Assembly (NCBI GenBank): GCA_034670145.1
Contig: JAXMOA010000018.1
Coordinates: 76,479-140,478, forward strand
Length of the DNA stretch: 64,000 bases
Source of the DNA: HXMU1420-2 sp034670145
Lineage (GTDB): Bacteria; Pseudomonadota; Alphaproteobacteria; Rhodobacterales; Rhodobacteraceae
Direction of reading: 5' to 3'
Part shown: positions 1-8,180 of the stretch, one piece after another
Layout of the letters: each line of letters begins with the position of its first letter
How positions within the stretch are numbered: position 1 is the stretch's first letter
Made by a program: the position numbers and the translations under genes
The notes under the pieces: generated by a model
What the model was told of the DNA's origin: nothing
The model's database searches: none
What the model saw: only the letters and a program-made list of their open reading frames with translations

Positions 1-286
1 GCGACCGGCCGACCCGCGCCACGCGGCGCGCCAAAAGCCCGATCAGCGCCATCAGGGCCAGCAGGAAGTGGTGGTACAGAACATCCCAACTCGGATTGAG
101 CAGGGGCAGCATCACCGCCACGACGGCCAGCGCGGCCCAGCGCGCCCGGACAGCCAGATCCATGCCTTCGCTTTTGTGGCGCTGGAGCGCGGCCTCGGTA
201 AATCGGTTGGTTTCGGCCTCGGATTGTGCCTGCCGCTCGGATAGATCGAGGTCTGAATACACGCGAGGTGAACTGGTATCGGCCAT
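1..286 (-). CDS. N-terminal part of a membrane protein (possibly a membrane-anchored cyclase)
   Basis: The reading frame opens with ATG at 286 and runs off the left edge, so only about 95 N-terminal residues are visible. The first ~45 residues are hydrophilic and charged. Two hydrophobic stretches follow (about residues 49-62 and 68-82), separated by a short loop and ending in an Arg-rich segment. This is the layout of a multi-pass inner-membrane protein with a cytoplasmic N-terminus. It resembles the N-termini of roseobacter membrane adenylate/guanylate cyclases as I remember them, but no catalytic domain lies inside the window, so function is open. It reads in the same direction as ccrM and is separated from it by a terminator hairpin. 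Confidence 0.6.
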   Translation of the reverse strand, partial: MADTSSPRVYSDLDLSERQAQSEAETNRFTEAALQRHKSEGMDLAVRARWAALAVVAVMLPLLNPSWDVLYHHFLLALMALIGLLARRVARVGRS

Positions 287-348
287 GCGGCGGCTCCGGG
301 TTGGAACGTATTGGGCGTAACATAGGGTGTGTTTGGGCGGTCTGCATG

Positions 349-375
349 AAAAATGCCCCGCTGTGAGGCGGGGCA
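349..375 (-). terminator. Rho-independent terminator downstream of ccrM
   Basis: An 8-bp perfect stem (354-361 pairing with 368-375) with a 6-nt loop is followed on the minus strand by five T residues (complement of 349-353). It sits about 65 bp after the ccrM stop and separates ccrM from the next minus-strand gene. Confidence 0.8.
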
Positions 376-439
376 AGGTGAGTGCTGTGTGACAAAGCAC
401 ACGCACTGGCGGTAACTGCTTGGGTATTACGAGGTGGGA

Positions 440-1534
440 TCAGGCCTGATTTTCGGCTCTTATTTGTTGTCTCAATACGTCAATCGAGACCATGCGGCCG
501 TCTCGTTTGTAGTGCCAGTAGGTCCAGCCATTGCAGCTGGGGGCGCCTTCGAGTGCGGCGCCGACCTGATGGATGGAACCTTTGACGTCATTGCCGATCA
601 GTGTGCCATCTGCGCGGACCTTGGCGGTTTTGCCACGCGGAGAGGTCAGCACTTCGCCTGGGCGCAGCATGCCGCGTTCGACCAGTTGACCGAAAGGCAC
701 GCGGGGTTCGGCGCGTTTGGAGGCGCTGACCTGAAGCGCGTCGCGGTCGTACCGGCGGACACGTGCCAGGCGGCGCTCTGCGACTTCGCGGTAGGCGGCT
801 TCGCGTTCGATCCCGATGAAATCGCGGCCCAGCATTTTGGCCACGGCGCCGGTTGTGCCGGTGCCAAAGAACGGATCCAGCACCACATCGCCGGGTTTGG
901 TTGTGCCGACCAGGACGCGATGCAGCAGAGATTCAGGTTTCTGGGTCGGGTGGGCCTTGTCGCCATTGGCGTCCTTGAGCCGTTCGTGCCCGGTGCAGAT
1001 CGGCAGGACCCAGTCGCTGCGCATCTGGATGCCTTCGTTCAGGGCTTTGAGCGCTTCGTAGTTGAAGGTGTATTTCGCGCCTTCGTCCCGGCTGGCCCAG
1101 ATCATGGTTTCATGGGCATTGGTCAACCGCTTGCCCCGGAAATTGGGCATTGGATTGGATTTGCGCCAGACCACATCGTTGAGCAACCAATAGCCTGCAT
1201 CCTGCATGGCAGCGCCGACGCGGAAAATGTTGTGGTAAGACCCGATCACCCAGATCGCACCGTTCGGCTTGAGAATGCGGCGCGCCGCGCTGAGCCATTC
1301 GCGTGTGAACTTATCGTATGCAGCAAAGGACGAGAATTGGTCCCAGGCGTCATCCACCGCGTCAACCTGGCTGTTGTCGGGGCGGTGCAATTGCCCTTTG
1401 AGCTGCAGGTTATAGGGGGGGTCCGCAAAAATCAGGTCGACCGATTTCTCGGGCAACGCGTTCATTTCGGCCACGCAATCGCCGGCCAGCACTTGATTGA
1501 GCGGCAGTGCCGCTTTGGTTTTCGTCTTGGTCAT
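440..1534 (-). CDS. ccrM: CcrM-type DNA adenine methyltransferase (GANTC)
   Basis: A cell-cycle-type orphan methyltransferase that adds N6-methyl to adenine in GANTC. The DPPY motif (about residues 38-41) precedes the AdoMet-binding FGTGTT motif (about 223-228), the beta-class order. A C-terminal extension of about 100 residues with the conserved GSIHQVGAAL...CNGWTYWHY block is the CcrM-specific domain. An upstream in-frame ATG at 1558 exists, but the ATG at 1534 is preceded by a GAGG Shine-Dalgarno about 7 nt away and gives 365 aa, close to family length. No cognate restriction enzyme is nearby, as expected for a regulatory methylase. It lies directly downstream of rnhB on the same strand, a neighbourhood common in alphaproteobacteria, with a GANTC-bearing region between them. 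Confidence 0.96.
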   Translation of the reverse strand: MTKTKTKAALPLNQVLAGDCVAEMNALPEKSVDLIFADPPYNLQLKGQLHRPDNSQVDAVDDAWDQFSSFAAYDKFTREWLSAARRILKPNGAIWVIGSYHNIFRVGAAMQDAGYWLLNDVVWRKSNPMPNFRGKRLTNAHETMIWASRDEGAKYTFNYEALKALNEGIQMRSDWVLPICTGHERLKDANGDKAHPTQKPESLLHRVLVGTTKPGDVVLDPFFGTGTTGAVAKMLGRDFIGIEREAAYREVAERRLARVRRYDRDALQVSASKRAEPRVPFGQLVERGMLRPGEVLTSPRGKTAKVRADGTLIGNDVKGSIHQVGAALEGAPSCNGWTYWHYKRDGRMVSIDVLRQQIRAENQA

Positions 1535-1610
1535 TTTCTGCCTCTGTCCCCGGCGCATTCACGCTCGTTTGGTTAATGGCAGGATGAGTCATTGCTGATT
1601 CGTGGTCAAA
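1535..1610 (-). promoter_or_regulatory. Putative ccrM promoter with two GANTC sites and a CtrA-like half site
   Basis: Two GANTC sites (GAGTC 1586-1590 and GATTC 1597-1601) lie 52-67 bp upstream of the ccrM start. A TTAACC half-site on the minus strand (complement of 1571-1576) matches the CtrA half-box, but the partner TTAA at 7-nt spacing is poor (TCAT). A TTGACC hexamer (complement of 1604-1609) could be a -35 element, placing both GANTC sites in or near the spacer. In Caulobacter the ccrM promoter is CtrA-dependent and affected by GANTC methylation; the same logic here is inferred. Confidence 0.5.
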
Positions 1611-1630
1611 TTCTTTTTTAAAACAACGAT

Positions 1631-2257
1631 TTACGAAAGAACTTGATACAAGATATTGTGGACAGGTTTGAACGAACGTCTATGATGTGGGGTCACACCC
1701 AGATTTTGCAGGGCCAGTTTGTGGCTTTTTGATGGATATCCGGCGTTCGTCTCCCAGCCGTAGCCGGGATGCTGTTGCGCCAATTCAACCATTATTTGAT
1801 CGCGACAAATTTTTGCCACAATTGAGGCCGCTGCGATGGAAACGGATCGGCTGTCTCCTTTGACGATGGCCTGTGCGGGACATGTCAGGTTTGCTGGGAT
1901 CAGGTTGCCGTCGATCAGCAGAAAGTCGGGCGGTGTGGGCAGTCCGGCGACGGCGCGTTCCATGGCCAGGTGGCTGGCGCGCAGGATGTTGATCTGGTCG
2001 ATCTCTTGGACAGTTGCGTGCGCGATCGAGACTTCGGCCTGGGCGTGGATCTGTTGGGCGAGCGACTCGCGCCGTTTGGCGGTCAGCTTTTTGGAGTCAT
2101 TGAGGCCCGGGGGAACGTTGTCAGCTGTGAGGATCACCGCAGCCGCCGTTACGGGGCCCGCCAGCGGACCGCGGCCGACCTCGTCCACGCCCGCGATGCG
2201 GATATGACCGTCGGCGCGAAGGGTCTGTTCCAAACTGTCATCAGGGCCGGTGTGCAT
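1631..2257 (-). CDS. rnhB: Ribonuclease HII
   Basis: RNase HII cleaves the RNA strand of RNA-DNA hybrids and initiates removal of single ribonucleotides from DNA. The 208-residue protein carries the catalytic GVDEVGRGPLAGPV block near the N-terminus (Asp25, Glu26), Asp116 in LLIDGN, Asp135 in GDSRS, followed by SIAAASIVAK. Length and motif order are normal. It is upstream of ccrM on the same strand with about 96 bp between the coding regions, enough for a separate ccrM promoter. Confidence 0.97.
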   Translation of the reverse strand: MHTGPDDSLEQTLRADGHIRIAGVDEVGRGPLAGPVTAAAVILTADNVPPGLNDSKKLTAKRRESLAQQIHAQAEVSIAHATVQEIDQINILRASHLAMERAVAGLPTPPDFLLIDGNLIPANLTCPAQAIVKGDSRSVSIAAASIVAKICRDQIMVELAQQHPGYGWETNAGYPSKSHKLALQNLGVTPHHRRSFKPVHNILYQVLS

Positions 2258-2298
2258 GGTATCGGGCTAGCCCAGGTTGAAGCGGAGGGCAATCGCAC

Positions 2299-2321
2299 AA
2301 AAAGAGGGGGCGGTTGCCCCC
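2299..2321 (-). terminator. Rho-independent terminator
   Basis: A GC-only 6-bp stem (2306-2311 with 2316-2321) and a GGTT-complement tetraloop are followed on the minus strand by CT and then five T residues (complement of 2299-2303). It terminates the small exported-protein gene at 2379-2861 before rnhB. Confidence 0.75.
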
Positions 2322-2378
2322 TTAGGTGTAGTGAGGTGTTGGGTCGTTTTCCGGGGGATGCCCGGGGGCGGCCGGGTC

Positions 2379-2861
2379 TTAATGGCCGGCCATCTGATAG
2401 CCGTGACGTTGCAGGCAGTTGAGCGAATACCCACGGCGCACGTCAGAGCGTTTCTGGTTCCAGTATTTGACGCCGCAAGAACCGGGCAGCGCCTCTGCGT
2501 GCACGAAGTTCTTGCGCAGGCAGCCACGGCCCAGCAGAGCGTTGCCACCGTGGATGTTGCCGGCCCGGACGCATTTGGAGGGCAGCATATAGCGTTGCAC
2601 CTGTGGCGGCAGGGGGCGCGGGGTGGGTTGCACGTGATAGCCGTGCCCCGAGCGCGTGGGCGGGACCAGTGGGCGGGGATGGGCGCGGCGGTGGCGGTCG
2701 TTGTCATCCAGGTCCGAAATGACTGCCCCCAGGATCGCGACGCCAATGATCCCGGCCAGAATTTTGGCGGTATCGTCTCCGGCGCGGACAGGTGCGGCGA
2801 GGGATGATGCGAGTGCGACGGCTGTGGCTGTTGCGATGATGACTTTTGTGAATCTGTTCAT
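2379..2861 (-). CDS. Small exported protein of unknown function
   Basis: A 160-residue protein with a clear N-terminal signal peptide (basic MNRFTK, then a hydrophobic Ala/Val core, likely cleavage after AAPVRA). A short glycine-rich hydrophobic stretch (KILAGIIGVAILGAVISDL) follows, then a His/Arg/Pro-rich linker. The C-terminal ~75 residues contain four Cys (in SKCVRAG, GRGCLRK, GSCGVKYW, LNCLQ) that could form two disulfides in the periplasm. I do not recognise a named family with certainty; similar short Cys-containing exported proteins are common in Rhodobacteraceae. It is monocistronic with its own terminator. Confidence 0.75.
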   Translation of the reverse strand: MNRFTKVIIATATAVALASSLAAPVRAGDDTAKILAGIIGVAILGAVISDLDDNDRHRRAHPRPLVPPTRSGHGYHVQPTPRPLPPQVQRYMLPSKCVRAGNIHGGNALLGRGCLRKNFVHAEALPGSCGVKYWNQKRSDVRRGYSLNCLQRHGYQMAGH

Positions 2862-3049
2862 GGGTGCCTCTGATGTTTGTGGTGGTGAGGGAGCTGAAGC
2901 GTTCAGCCCGTTGCGGTGATGAGCCGAGATTGAGGCGGGACGGCGATTTCAGGCAATATCGGCCGCTTGTTATGGGATAACCGGCGCAAAAAGCGGTCCA
3001 ACATCAGCCTGTTATTGAATATCGCCGGACTCCGGGGCAGTGTGGCGTC

Positions 3050-3340
3050 ATGAGACAAGCGATACGTATATTGGCGCTGATTGGCGCGATTGGGCTGCTT
3101 GGGGCACCTGCGTCAGCAGAGTGTTATGCAGACTATAAGGCCAAGCAGGATGCGCCGTTGCGGTTGCACTATGGGGTTGCCAAGATCCAGGGCCAATGCG
3201 CCCCCGGACCCGCCACGCAAGAGCTGGCGCCTCGGCTGGCCCGGGGCGGGTGGACATTGTTGACGGTGCTGTCTGTGTTTGGCCCTGAGGGGCTGGCCCA
3301 AAGGAGAGCCGATGCCGGTGCAAACTACCTCCGTTACTGA
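3050..3340 (+). CDS. Small secreted protein of unknown function
   Basis: A 96-residue protein that starts with a typical signal peptide (MRQAIRILALIGAIGLLG, probable cleavage after APASA) and has a mature part of only about 73 residues with two Cys, as in a small periplasmic protein. Its 3' end overlaps the next gene by 29 bp in another frame, so the two are probably translationally coupled and act together. No recognised enzymatic motif. Confidence 0.7.
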   Translation: MRQAIRILALIGAIGLLGAPASAECYADYKAKQDAPLRLHYGVAKIQGQCAPGPATQELAPRLARGGWTLLTVLSVFGPEGLAQRRADAGANYLRY

Positions 3341-4016
3341 CACGCGCCGATCTGGCAACCGGATTGTCGCGTTAGGGATAGCGGCGATTGTGGTGATTCT
3401 GATTGGGGCGGCGACGGTTCTGTTTCTGACGCTGCCGGATGCCAATGCGTTCAATGCGCGGGTGGAGCGGCTGTTTATTGAAAATGCCGAACTGGAGAGT
3501 CAGGCTGAGATCAAGCTGTTGGAGATCCTGGCCCAATCCGGCACGGCCTTTTCGGATACGCTGGCGAGCTATCGCTTGGTGATTTTCGTTTTGCTGGTCT
3601 TTGCAACGGCCCTGTTGATTGCGGCGCTGGTCTTTTTGGTCATGCTGGTGGTGTTGAACCGGCGGATGGCGCAGATTGAGCGGGCCGGTATTCAGGTGAA
3701 CTCTTTGCTGGTGAGCCGGGATGAGAACACCGTTTACCTCAACAATATGGACTTCAAGCTGACGGCGGCTGCAATCGAGACGCTTTCGGTTCTGGCTGAG
3801 GCGCGGATGGATGACGACATTCTGACCGGCATTCAGATCGAGGCGATGATTACCGGGCGGGATCCGTCAGAATGCGACGAGGCAGCCGGGGCAACGCGGA
3901 TCAAGCGGTTGCGCGATACGCTGGGCAACCAGATGGTGAGCGAGTTGTTGGTCAAGACGGTTGCGCGGCGCGGCTATATGTTGGCCATCGACAAGGACGT
4001 GATCCGGGTTTTGTGA
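3312..4016 (+). CDS. Membrane-anchored winged-helix-like protein
   Basis: The frame is open from 3279, but the ATG at 3312 has an AGGAGA ribosome site 6 nt upstream, giving 234 aa. There are two transmembrane segments (about residues 19-40 and 89-114) enclosing a ~48-residue, presumably periplasmic, acidic helical loop. The C-terminal ~100 residues are soluble and end with a pattern close to the last helix and wing of OmpR-type domains (IKRLRDTLG...TVARRGYMLAI). With N-in topology the C-terminal domain would be cytoplasmic, so it could be a one-component membrane regulator built opposite to ToxR/CadC. It overlaps the upstream secreted-protein gene by 29 bp. DNA binding is inferred from pattern only. 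Confidence 0.7.
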   Translation: MPVQTTSVTDTRRSGNRIVALGIAAIVVILIGAATVLFLTLPDANAFNARVERLFIENAELESQAEIKLLEILAQSGTAFSDTLASYRLVIFVLLVFATALLIAALVFLVMLVVLNRRMAQIERAGIQVNSLLVSRDENTVYLNNMDFKLTAAAIETLSVLAEARMDDDILTGIQIEAMITGRDPSECDEAAGATRIKRLRDTLGNQMVSELLVKTVARRGYMLAIDKDVIRVL

Positions 4017-4035
4017 CCTTTTGGGTCTGGTCCGT

Positions 4036-4371
4036 TCACGGGCCTTTGTACGGGGGTTTTTCGGCACCAGTCGTCGACGGGCCCGGCGGGCGCAGCTGGT
4101 TTTGGAGTTTGTACCAGTCCAGGGGGCTGTGGCAGGAGCAGAGGCGTCCATGCCGCCACATGTCATCACGTGCGACGGGTGGGCATGCGGCCATTGACGT
4201 TTGTTGCCCGGCTGGATCTGTCCAGACGGAATAATCCGCCCCCAGGGCGCTACACACCTGCGCACAAAAGCAGGGTGACCCGATGGGCGCGTATGCCGGG
4301 CCGGCCGCCAGGCTTTGTGATGCGGTCAGGCCAAGCAATGCGGCGGTGATAAGGGCGAGAGGTCGAGTCAT
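4036..4371 (-). CDS. Small Cys-rich exported protein
   Basis: A 111-residue protein starting at the ATG complementary to 4369-4371 with a GGAG site upstream. The signal peptide (MTRPLALITAALLGLTASQS, cleavage near LAAG) is followed by a mature chain with Cys in PCFCAQVC, AACPP and LCSCHS: six cysteines in about 60 residues, suggesting disulfides or a metal site in the periplasm. The long frame continuing upstream to 6291 is antisense to the cyclase gene and is not real. It converges with the winged-helix gene (19-bp gap) and diverges from the DUF427-cyclase. Function unknown. Confidence 0.65.
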   Translation of the reverse strand: MTRPLALITAALLGLTASQSLAAGPAYAPIGSPCFCAQVCSALGADYSVWTDPAGQQTSMAACPPVARDDMWRHGRLCSCHSPLDWYKLQNQLRPPGPSTTGAEKPPYKGP

Positions 4372-4494
4372 TTGCGGTCTCCGACTGGGTGGCGCCAGTG
4401 TTCCGCAATCTGGCTGACTTGCAAAGGCATTTGGACACCCCATTTTGAGGGAACCCGCGGAATTCCGCCAAGGATGGGCCGCACGGAGATCAGC

Positions 4495-6042
4495 ATGAAC
4501 ACGCAGTCCGGCAAAATTTCGAGTGGATACGGTATCCGCACCAAGGTCTGGCCCGACCGGGTCACGGCGCGCTTTGGGGATCAGGTGGTGGCCAGCAGCA
4601 CGCGGGCGCAGGTGATGTATGAAACCCGCCTGTCGCCCGTTCTGTATTTCCCGCCCGAGGATATCCTGCTGCCTCTGTCGCATCCCACGCCCTTGCAGAC
4701 TTTTTGCCCGTTCAAAGGCACGGCCTCTTATCGTGATATTGCCCTGCCGGACCGGACCTTGGCCAATGCCGCCTGGACCTATGGCGAAGCCCTGCCCGAG
4801 AGCCGTGCGATTGAGGGCTATTACGGGTTCATGCCCTCCAGCGGTATAGAGATTGATACAGGCAACACGCCTTTGGTGGCACCGGATGACGGGCATGTCA
4901 GCGGTCCGCTGGTTGATTGGCTGTTGCGGCAGGCCTGGGCCTGCAAGACACCCGAGGCATTGACCGAGGCGCTGGCGCAGAAGCTGGTGGAAAATGGCGT
5001 GGCTGTGTCGCGGCTCAACATTCTGATCTGGTCTTTGCATCCGCTGATTGCGGGCAAGAACTATATCTGGACCAAAGCAGGGGATGAGGTTGAGACCTTT
5101 GCGCCGTCTTACGAGATTTACGACCACCCGAGTTTTGTAAACAGCCCCCTGCTGCATGTTTCGCGGGGTCTGGGAGGGGTGCGCCAGAAACTGGGCGAGT
5201 CCTATCCCGAAACGGCCTTTCCGGTGATCGAAGATCTGCGCGCCGCCGGGGCGACCGATTACGTAGCGATGCCTTTGCCGTTTTCGGATGGGCAGACCAA
5301 TGTGATGACGATCACCTCGGATCATCCGGATGGGTTCACGACCGCCAACCTGGGTTTGATTTTTGAGTGTTCGGCGATCATCAGCCGCTATTACGAAGTC
5401 TTCAATCAGCGCAGCAATGCGCAGGCTCTGCTGGAGACCTATGTGGGTACCCGCGCCGGTGCCAGGGTGCTGGGCGGTGACATTCGGCGTGGAGATGGCG
5501 ACGAGATTGACGCGGCGATCATGTTTTGTGACATGCGCGACTCGACCCGATTGGAGGCAGAACTGGGTCGGGAAGCGTTTCTGGAGCTGTTGAACCGGTT
5601 CTTTGAGACCGTCGCGACCCAGGTCGAGGCCCAGGGGGGTGAGATCCTGAAGTTTATCGGGGATGCGGTTCTGGCGATTTTCCCGGCGCAGGGCGATCCG
5701 CTGACTGCGCGCCGGCAAGCGATGCAGGCGGGGTGTGAAATTGTTCAGGGCCTGAACGCGATCCAGGGCCAGCAGGGCGGGCTGACGTGCCGCAGTGTCA
5801 TGGGCATCGCCTATGGCAACGTGATGTATGGCAATATCGGGTCCAAAGCGCGGTTGGATTTTACGGTGATCGGAAGTGCCGCAAACATCGCCGCGCGCCT
5901 GGGCGATTACGGGAAGACCTATGATCACCAGATCGTCGTGACCCGCGATTTTGCCGACGAGCGGGCCGGTATCGTGCCGCTGGGTCCGCTGGAGTTGCAT
6001 AATGTGGCGGAGCCGGTGGAGGGGTTTGCCATCCCCTGTTAG
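4495..6042 (+). CDS. DUF427 domain fused to a class III adenylate/guanylate cyclase
   Basis: A 515-residue protein that would make cyclic nucleotide from ATP or GTP. Residues ~15-120 form a DUF427 (beta-tent) domain, recognisable from RVTARFGDQVVASS, LYFPPEDI, TFCPFKG and YYGFMPS. A middle region (~130-320) with conserved hydrophobic spacing may be a sensory module. The C-terminal cyclase domain has the first metal Asp in MFCDMRDST (~346), the second in KFIGDAVLAIF (~389), and the substrate/transition-state segment LDFTVIGSAANIAARL (~453-469) with Asn and Arg, so it should be active. No transmembrane segment, hence cytosolic. The start at 4495 is supported by GGAG 8 nt upstream; other in-frame ATGs lie upstream without a site. 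Confidence 0.88.
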   Translation: MNTQSGKISSGYGIRTKVWPDRVTARFGDQVVASSTRAQVMYETRLSPVLYFPPEDILLPLSHPTPLQTFCPFKGTASYRDIALPDRTLANAAWTYGEALPESRAIEGYYGFMPSSGIEIDTGNTPLVAPDDGHVSGPLVDWLLRQAWACKTPEALTEALAQKLVENGVAVSRLNILIWSLHPLIAGKNYIWTKAGDEVETFAPSYEIYDHPSFVNSPLLHVSRGLGGVRQKLGESYPETAFPVIEDLRAAGATDYVAMPLPFSDGQTNVMTITSDHPDGFTTANLGLIFECSAIISRYYEVFNQRSNAQALLETYVGTRAGARVLGGDIRRGDGDEIDAAIMFCDMRDSTRLEAELGREAFLELLNRFFETVATQVEAQGGEILKFIGDAVLAIFPAQGDPLTARRQAMQAGCEIVQGLNAIQGQQGGLTCRSVMGIAYGNVMYGNIGSKARLDFTVIGSAANIAARLGDYGKTYDHQIVVTRDFADERAGIVPLGPLELHNVAEPVEGFAIPC

Positions 6043-6094
6043 GAGGTGGGCAGGTGTTTCATCAGATCCTGGATGACAGCCATCGCGGGGGCCG

Positions 6095-7384
6095 TTAAAC
6101 CTCGACCGCCAAGCGTGTTTGATCGCCCAGGGCGAAGACCCGTTTGTAACGCTCGATTTCGTCCTTTGGACCCATCGCCTTTTCCGGGTTGTCCGACAGT
6201 TTGACGGTGGGGCGGCCATTGGCAGAGACCGCTTTGCAGACCAGTGAAAAAGGCGCCAGTTCGTTGCCCGGAACAAGGTGGCGGAAGTCATTGGTCAGGA
6301 GCGTGCCCCAGCCAAAGGACACGCGGACGCGGCCGTCGAACTGGTTGTGCAACTCGACGATTTTCTCGACATCCAACCCGTCGGAGAAGATCACCAGTTT
6401 GTCGCGTGGATCTTCGCCCCGGCGGGTCCACCAATCGATGGCGGTTTCTGCGCCTGTGGCCGGATCGCCTGAGTCAATGCGTATCCCGGTCCAGCCTGCA
6501 AGCCAGTCGGGTGCATTGTCCAGAAAACGCGGCGTGCCATAGGTGTCTGGCAGGATGATGCGCAGGTTGCCATCATGTTCGACCTGCCAATCAGACAGGA
6601 CATCGTAGGGCGATTGGGCCAATGCGGCGTCATCCTCGGCCAGAGCCGCATAGACCATGGGCAATTCGTGCGCATTGGTTCCGATGGCCTCGACCTCGCG
6701 GCGCATGGCGATCATGCAGTTCGAGGTGCCGATGAACTTGTCCCCCAGCCCTTCGAGCATCGCCTGCACGCACCAATCCTGCCAGAGGAAAGAGTGGCGC
6801 CGGCGGGTTCCGAAATCTGCGATGCGCAGGGATTCCAGGTCGCGCAGTTTTTCGATCTTTTCCCAGATGCGGGTCATGGCGCGGGCATAGAGCACCTGCA
6901 ATTCAAAGCGGCCAAGGCGATTGAGCACGGCGCGTCCGCGCAGCTCCATCAAGACCGAGAGGGCCGGAATCTCCCACAGCATGACCTCGGGCCAGGCACC
7001 TTCGAAGGTCAGCTCGTATTGATCGCCTACACGCTCCAGATGGTAGGGAGGCAGGCGCAGGTTTTCGAACCACTCCATAAAATCGGGGCGGAACATTTGC
7101 CGTTTGCCGTAGAAGGTATTGCCCCGCAGCCATGTGCTTTCGCCCCGGCTGAGGCTGAGCGAGCGGATATGATCGAGCTGTTCGCGCAGTTCGCCTTCGT
7201 CGATGAGATCGGCGAGGGGGATGTGTTTGGATCGGTTGATCAAGGAAAACTCGACCCGTGTGTCGGGCTTGTTGGCAAACACCGACTGACACATCAGCAA
7301 CTTGTAAAAATCCGTATCAATCAGCGATCTGACGATCGGATCGATCTTCCACTTGTGGTTATAAACGCGTGCAGCGATGTCCAA
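6095..7384 (-). CDS. pncB: Nicotinate phosphoribosyltransferase
   Basis: Converts nicotinate and PRPP to nicotinate mononucleotide in the Preiss-Handler NAD salvage pathway. The 429-residue length, the N-terminal SLIDTDFYKLLMCQ block, the catalytic-His region NAHELPMVYAAL and the phosphate-binding GIRIDSGDPATGA segment are typical. It lies 75 bp downstream of pncA on the same strand, so the pair forms a salvage operon from nicotinamide to NaMN. It converges on the cyclase gene. Confidence 0.97.
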   Translation of the reverse strand: MDIAARVYNHKWKIDPIVRSLIDTDFYKLLMCQSVFANKPDTRVEFSLINRSKHIPLADLIDEGELREQLDHIRSLSLSRGESTWLRGNTFYGKRQMFRPDFMEWFENLRLPPYHLERVGDQYELTFEGAWPEVMLWEIPALSVLMELRGRAVLNRLGRFELQVLYARAMTRIWEKIEKLRDLESLRIADFGTRRRHSFLWQDWCVQAMLEGLGDKFIGTSNCMIAMRREVEAIGTNAHELPMVYAALAEDDAALAQSPYDVLSDWQVEHDGNLRIILPDTYGTPRFLDNAPDWLAGWTGIRIDSGDPATGAETAIDWWTRRGEDPRDKLVIFSDGLDVEKIVELHNQFDGRVRVSFGWGTLLTNDFRHLVPGNELAPFSLVCKAVSANGRPTVKLSDNPEKAMGPKDEIERYKRVFALGDQTRLAVEV

Positions 7385-7459
7385 GACAGCCTCCTCCGGG
7401 CCCTGATCAGGCAGTGATAAGATGAATTCGGGGGGGAAACCAACCGGGAATCGACCGGA

Positions 7460-8059
7460 TCAGCCCTGTAGAGTGACTCCGGCCTGTGTCATCCCGTTCA
7501 GGGCGGCCTGCAATGATCCGTCCAGGTCAATGGCGCGGCAGAGATCCTGGCGGACGGTGACGTCAAACCCAAGCCGCGCGGCATCGACCGCCGAGAAGTT
7601 GACGCAGAAGTCTGTGGCCAGGCCAACCAGCGTCAATTCGGTAAGGCCACGGGTTTGCAGGTAGCCCTGGAGCCCGGTGGGCGTTTTGTGGTCATTTTCG
7701 AAGAAGGCCGAGTAGCTGTCGATCGCGGGGTTATAGCCCTTGCGGATCACCAGATCCGCGCGGGTGGTGTCCAAGCCCGGGTGAAAGGCAGCGCCCTGCG
7801 TGCCCTGGATGCAATGATCAGGCCAGAGCACCTGGGGGCCATAGGGCATTTCGATCATGTCATAAGGGGCCTTGTCAGGGTGGGACGAGGCAAAAGAGGA
7901 ATGGCCGCCCGGATGCCAGTCCTGGGTGAGGATCACGGCGGAGGCCTCTTGCATCAGAGCATTGATGCCGGTGACGATCTGGTCGCCTTCGGAGACCGCC
8001 AGAGCGCCGCCTGGGCAAAAGTCGTTCTGGACGTCGATAACGATCAGGGCGGTGGACAT
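7460..8059 (-). CDS. pncA: Nicotinamidase
   Basis: Hydrolyses nicotinamide to nicotinate and ammonia. Of the open frame, only the part from the ATG at 8059 is real: MSTALIVIDVQNDFCPGG is the canonical family start and is preceded by AAGGAG. The 199-residue protein has the catalytic triad Asp (DVQNDF), Lys (RKGYNP) and Cys (ATDFCVN), and the metal-site DWHPGGHSSF. Its product feeds PncB, encoded immediately downstream. Confidence 0.97.
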   Translation of the reverse strand: MSTALIVIDVQNDFCPGGALAVSEGDQIVTGINALMQEASAVILTQDWHPGGHSSFASSHPDKAPYDMIEMPYGPQVLWPDHCIQGTQGAAFHPGLDTTRADLVIRKGYNPAIDSYSAFFENDHKTPTGLQGYLQTRGLTELTLVGLATDFCVNFSAVDAARLGFDVTVRQDLCRAIDLDGSLQAALNGMTQAGVTLQG

Positions 8060-8180
8060 GGGTCGGCTCCTTCTGAGTGGGTGGCAAGGTTGGTTAGACA
8101 TTCTGAAGCGCAAAGAGGCAATTGCAACCTGTGCGCTTCGGGGATAAATCGGCTGTCTTTTCTGACAGTGAGGATTCCCG

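Noticed and set aside
434..1576. 380-residue plus-strand frame opposite ccrM
   Set aside because: It mirrors the codon structure of ccrM on the other strand; the minus-strand protein has full CcrM motifs, the plus-strand one has none.
4372..6291. Upstream 5' part of a 751-residue minus-strand frame
   Set aside because: It is antisense to the DUF427-cyclase and pncB end; only the last 111 codons (4036-4371) have a signal peptide and ribosome site.
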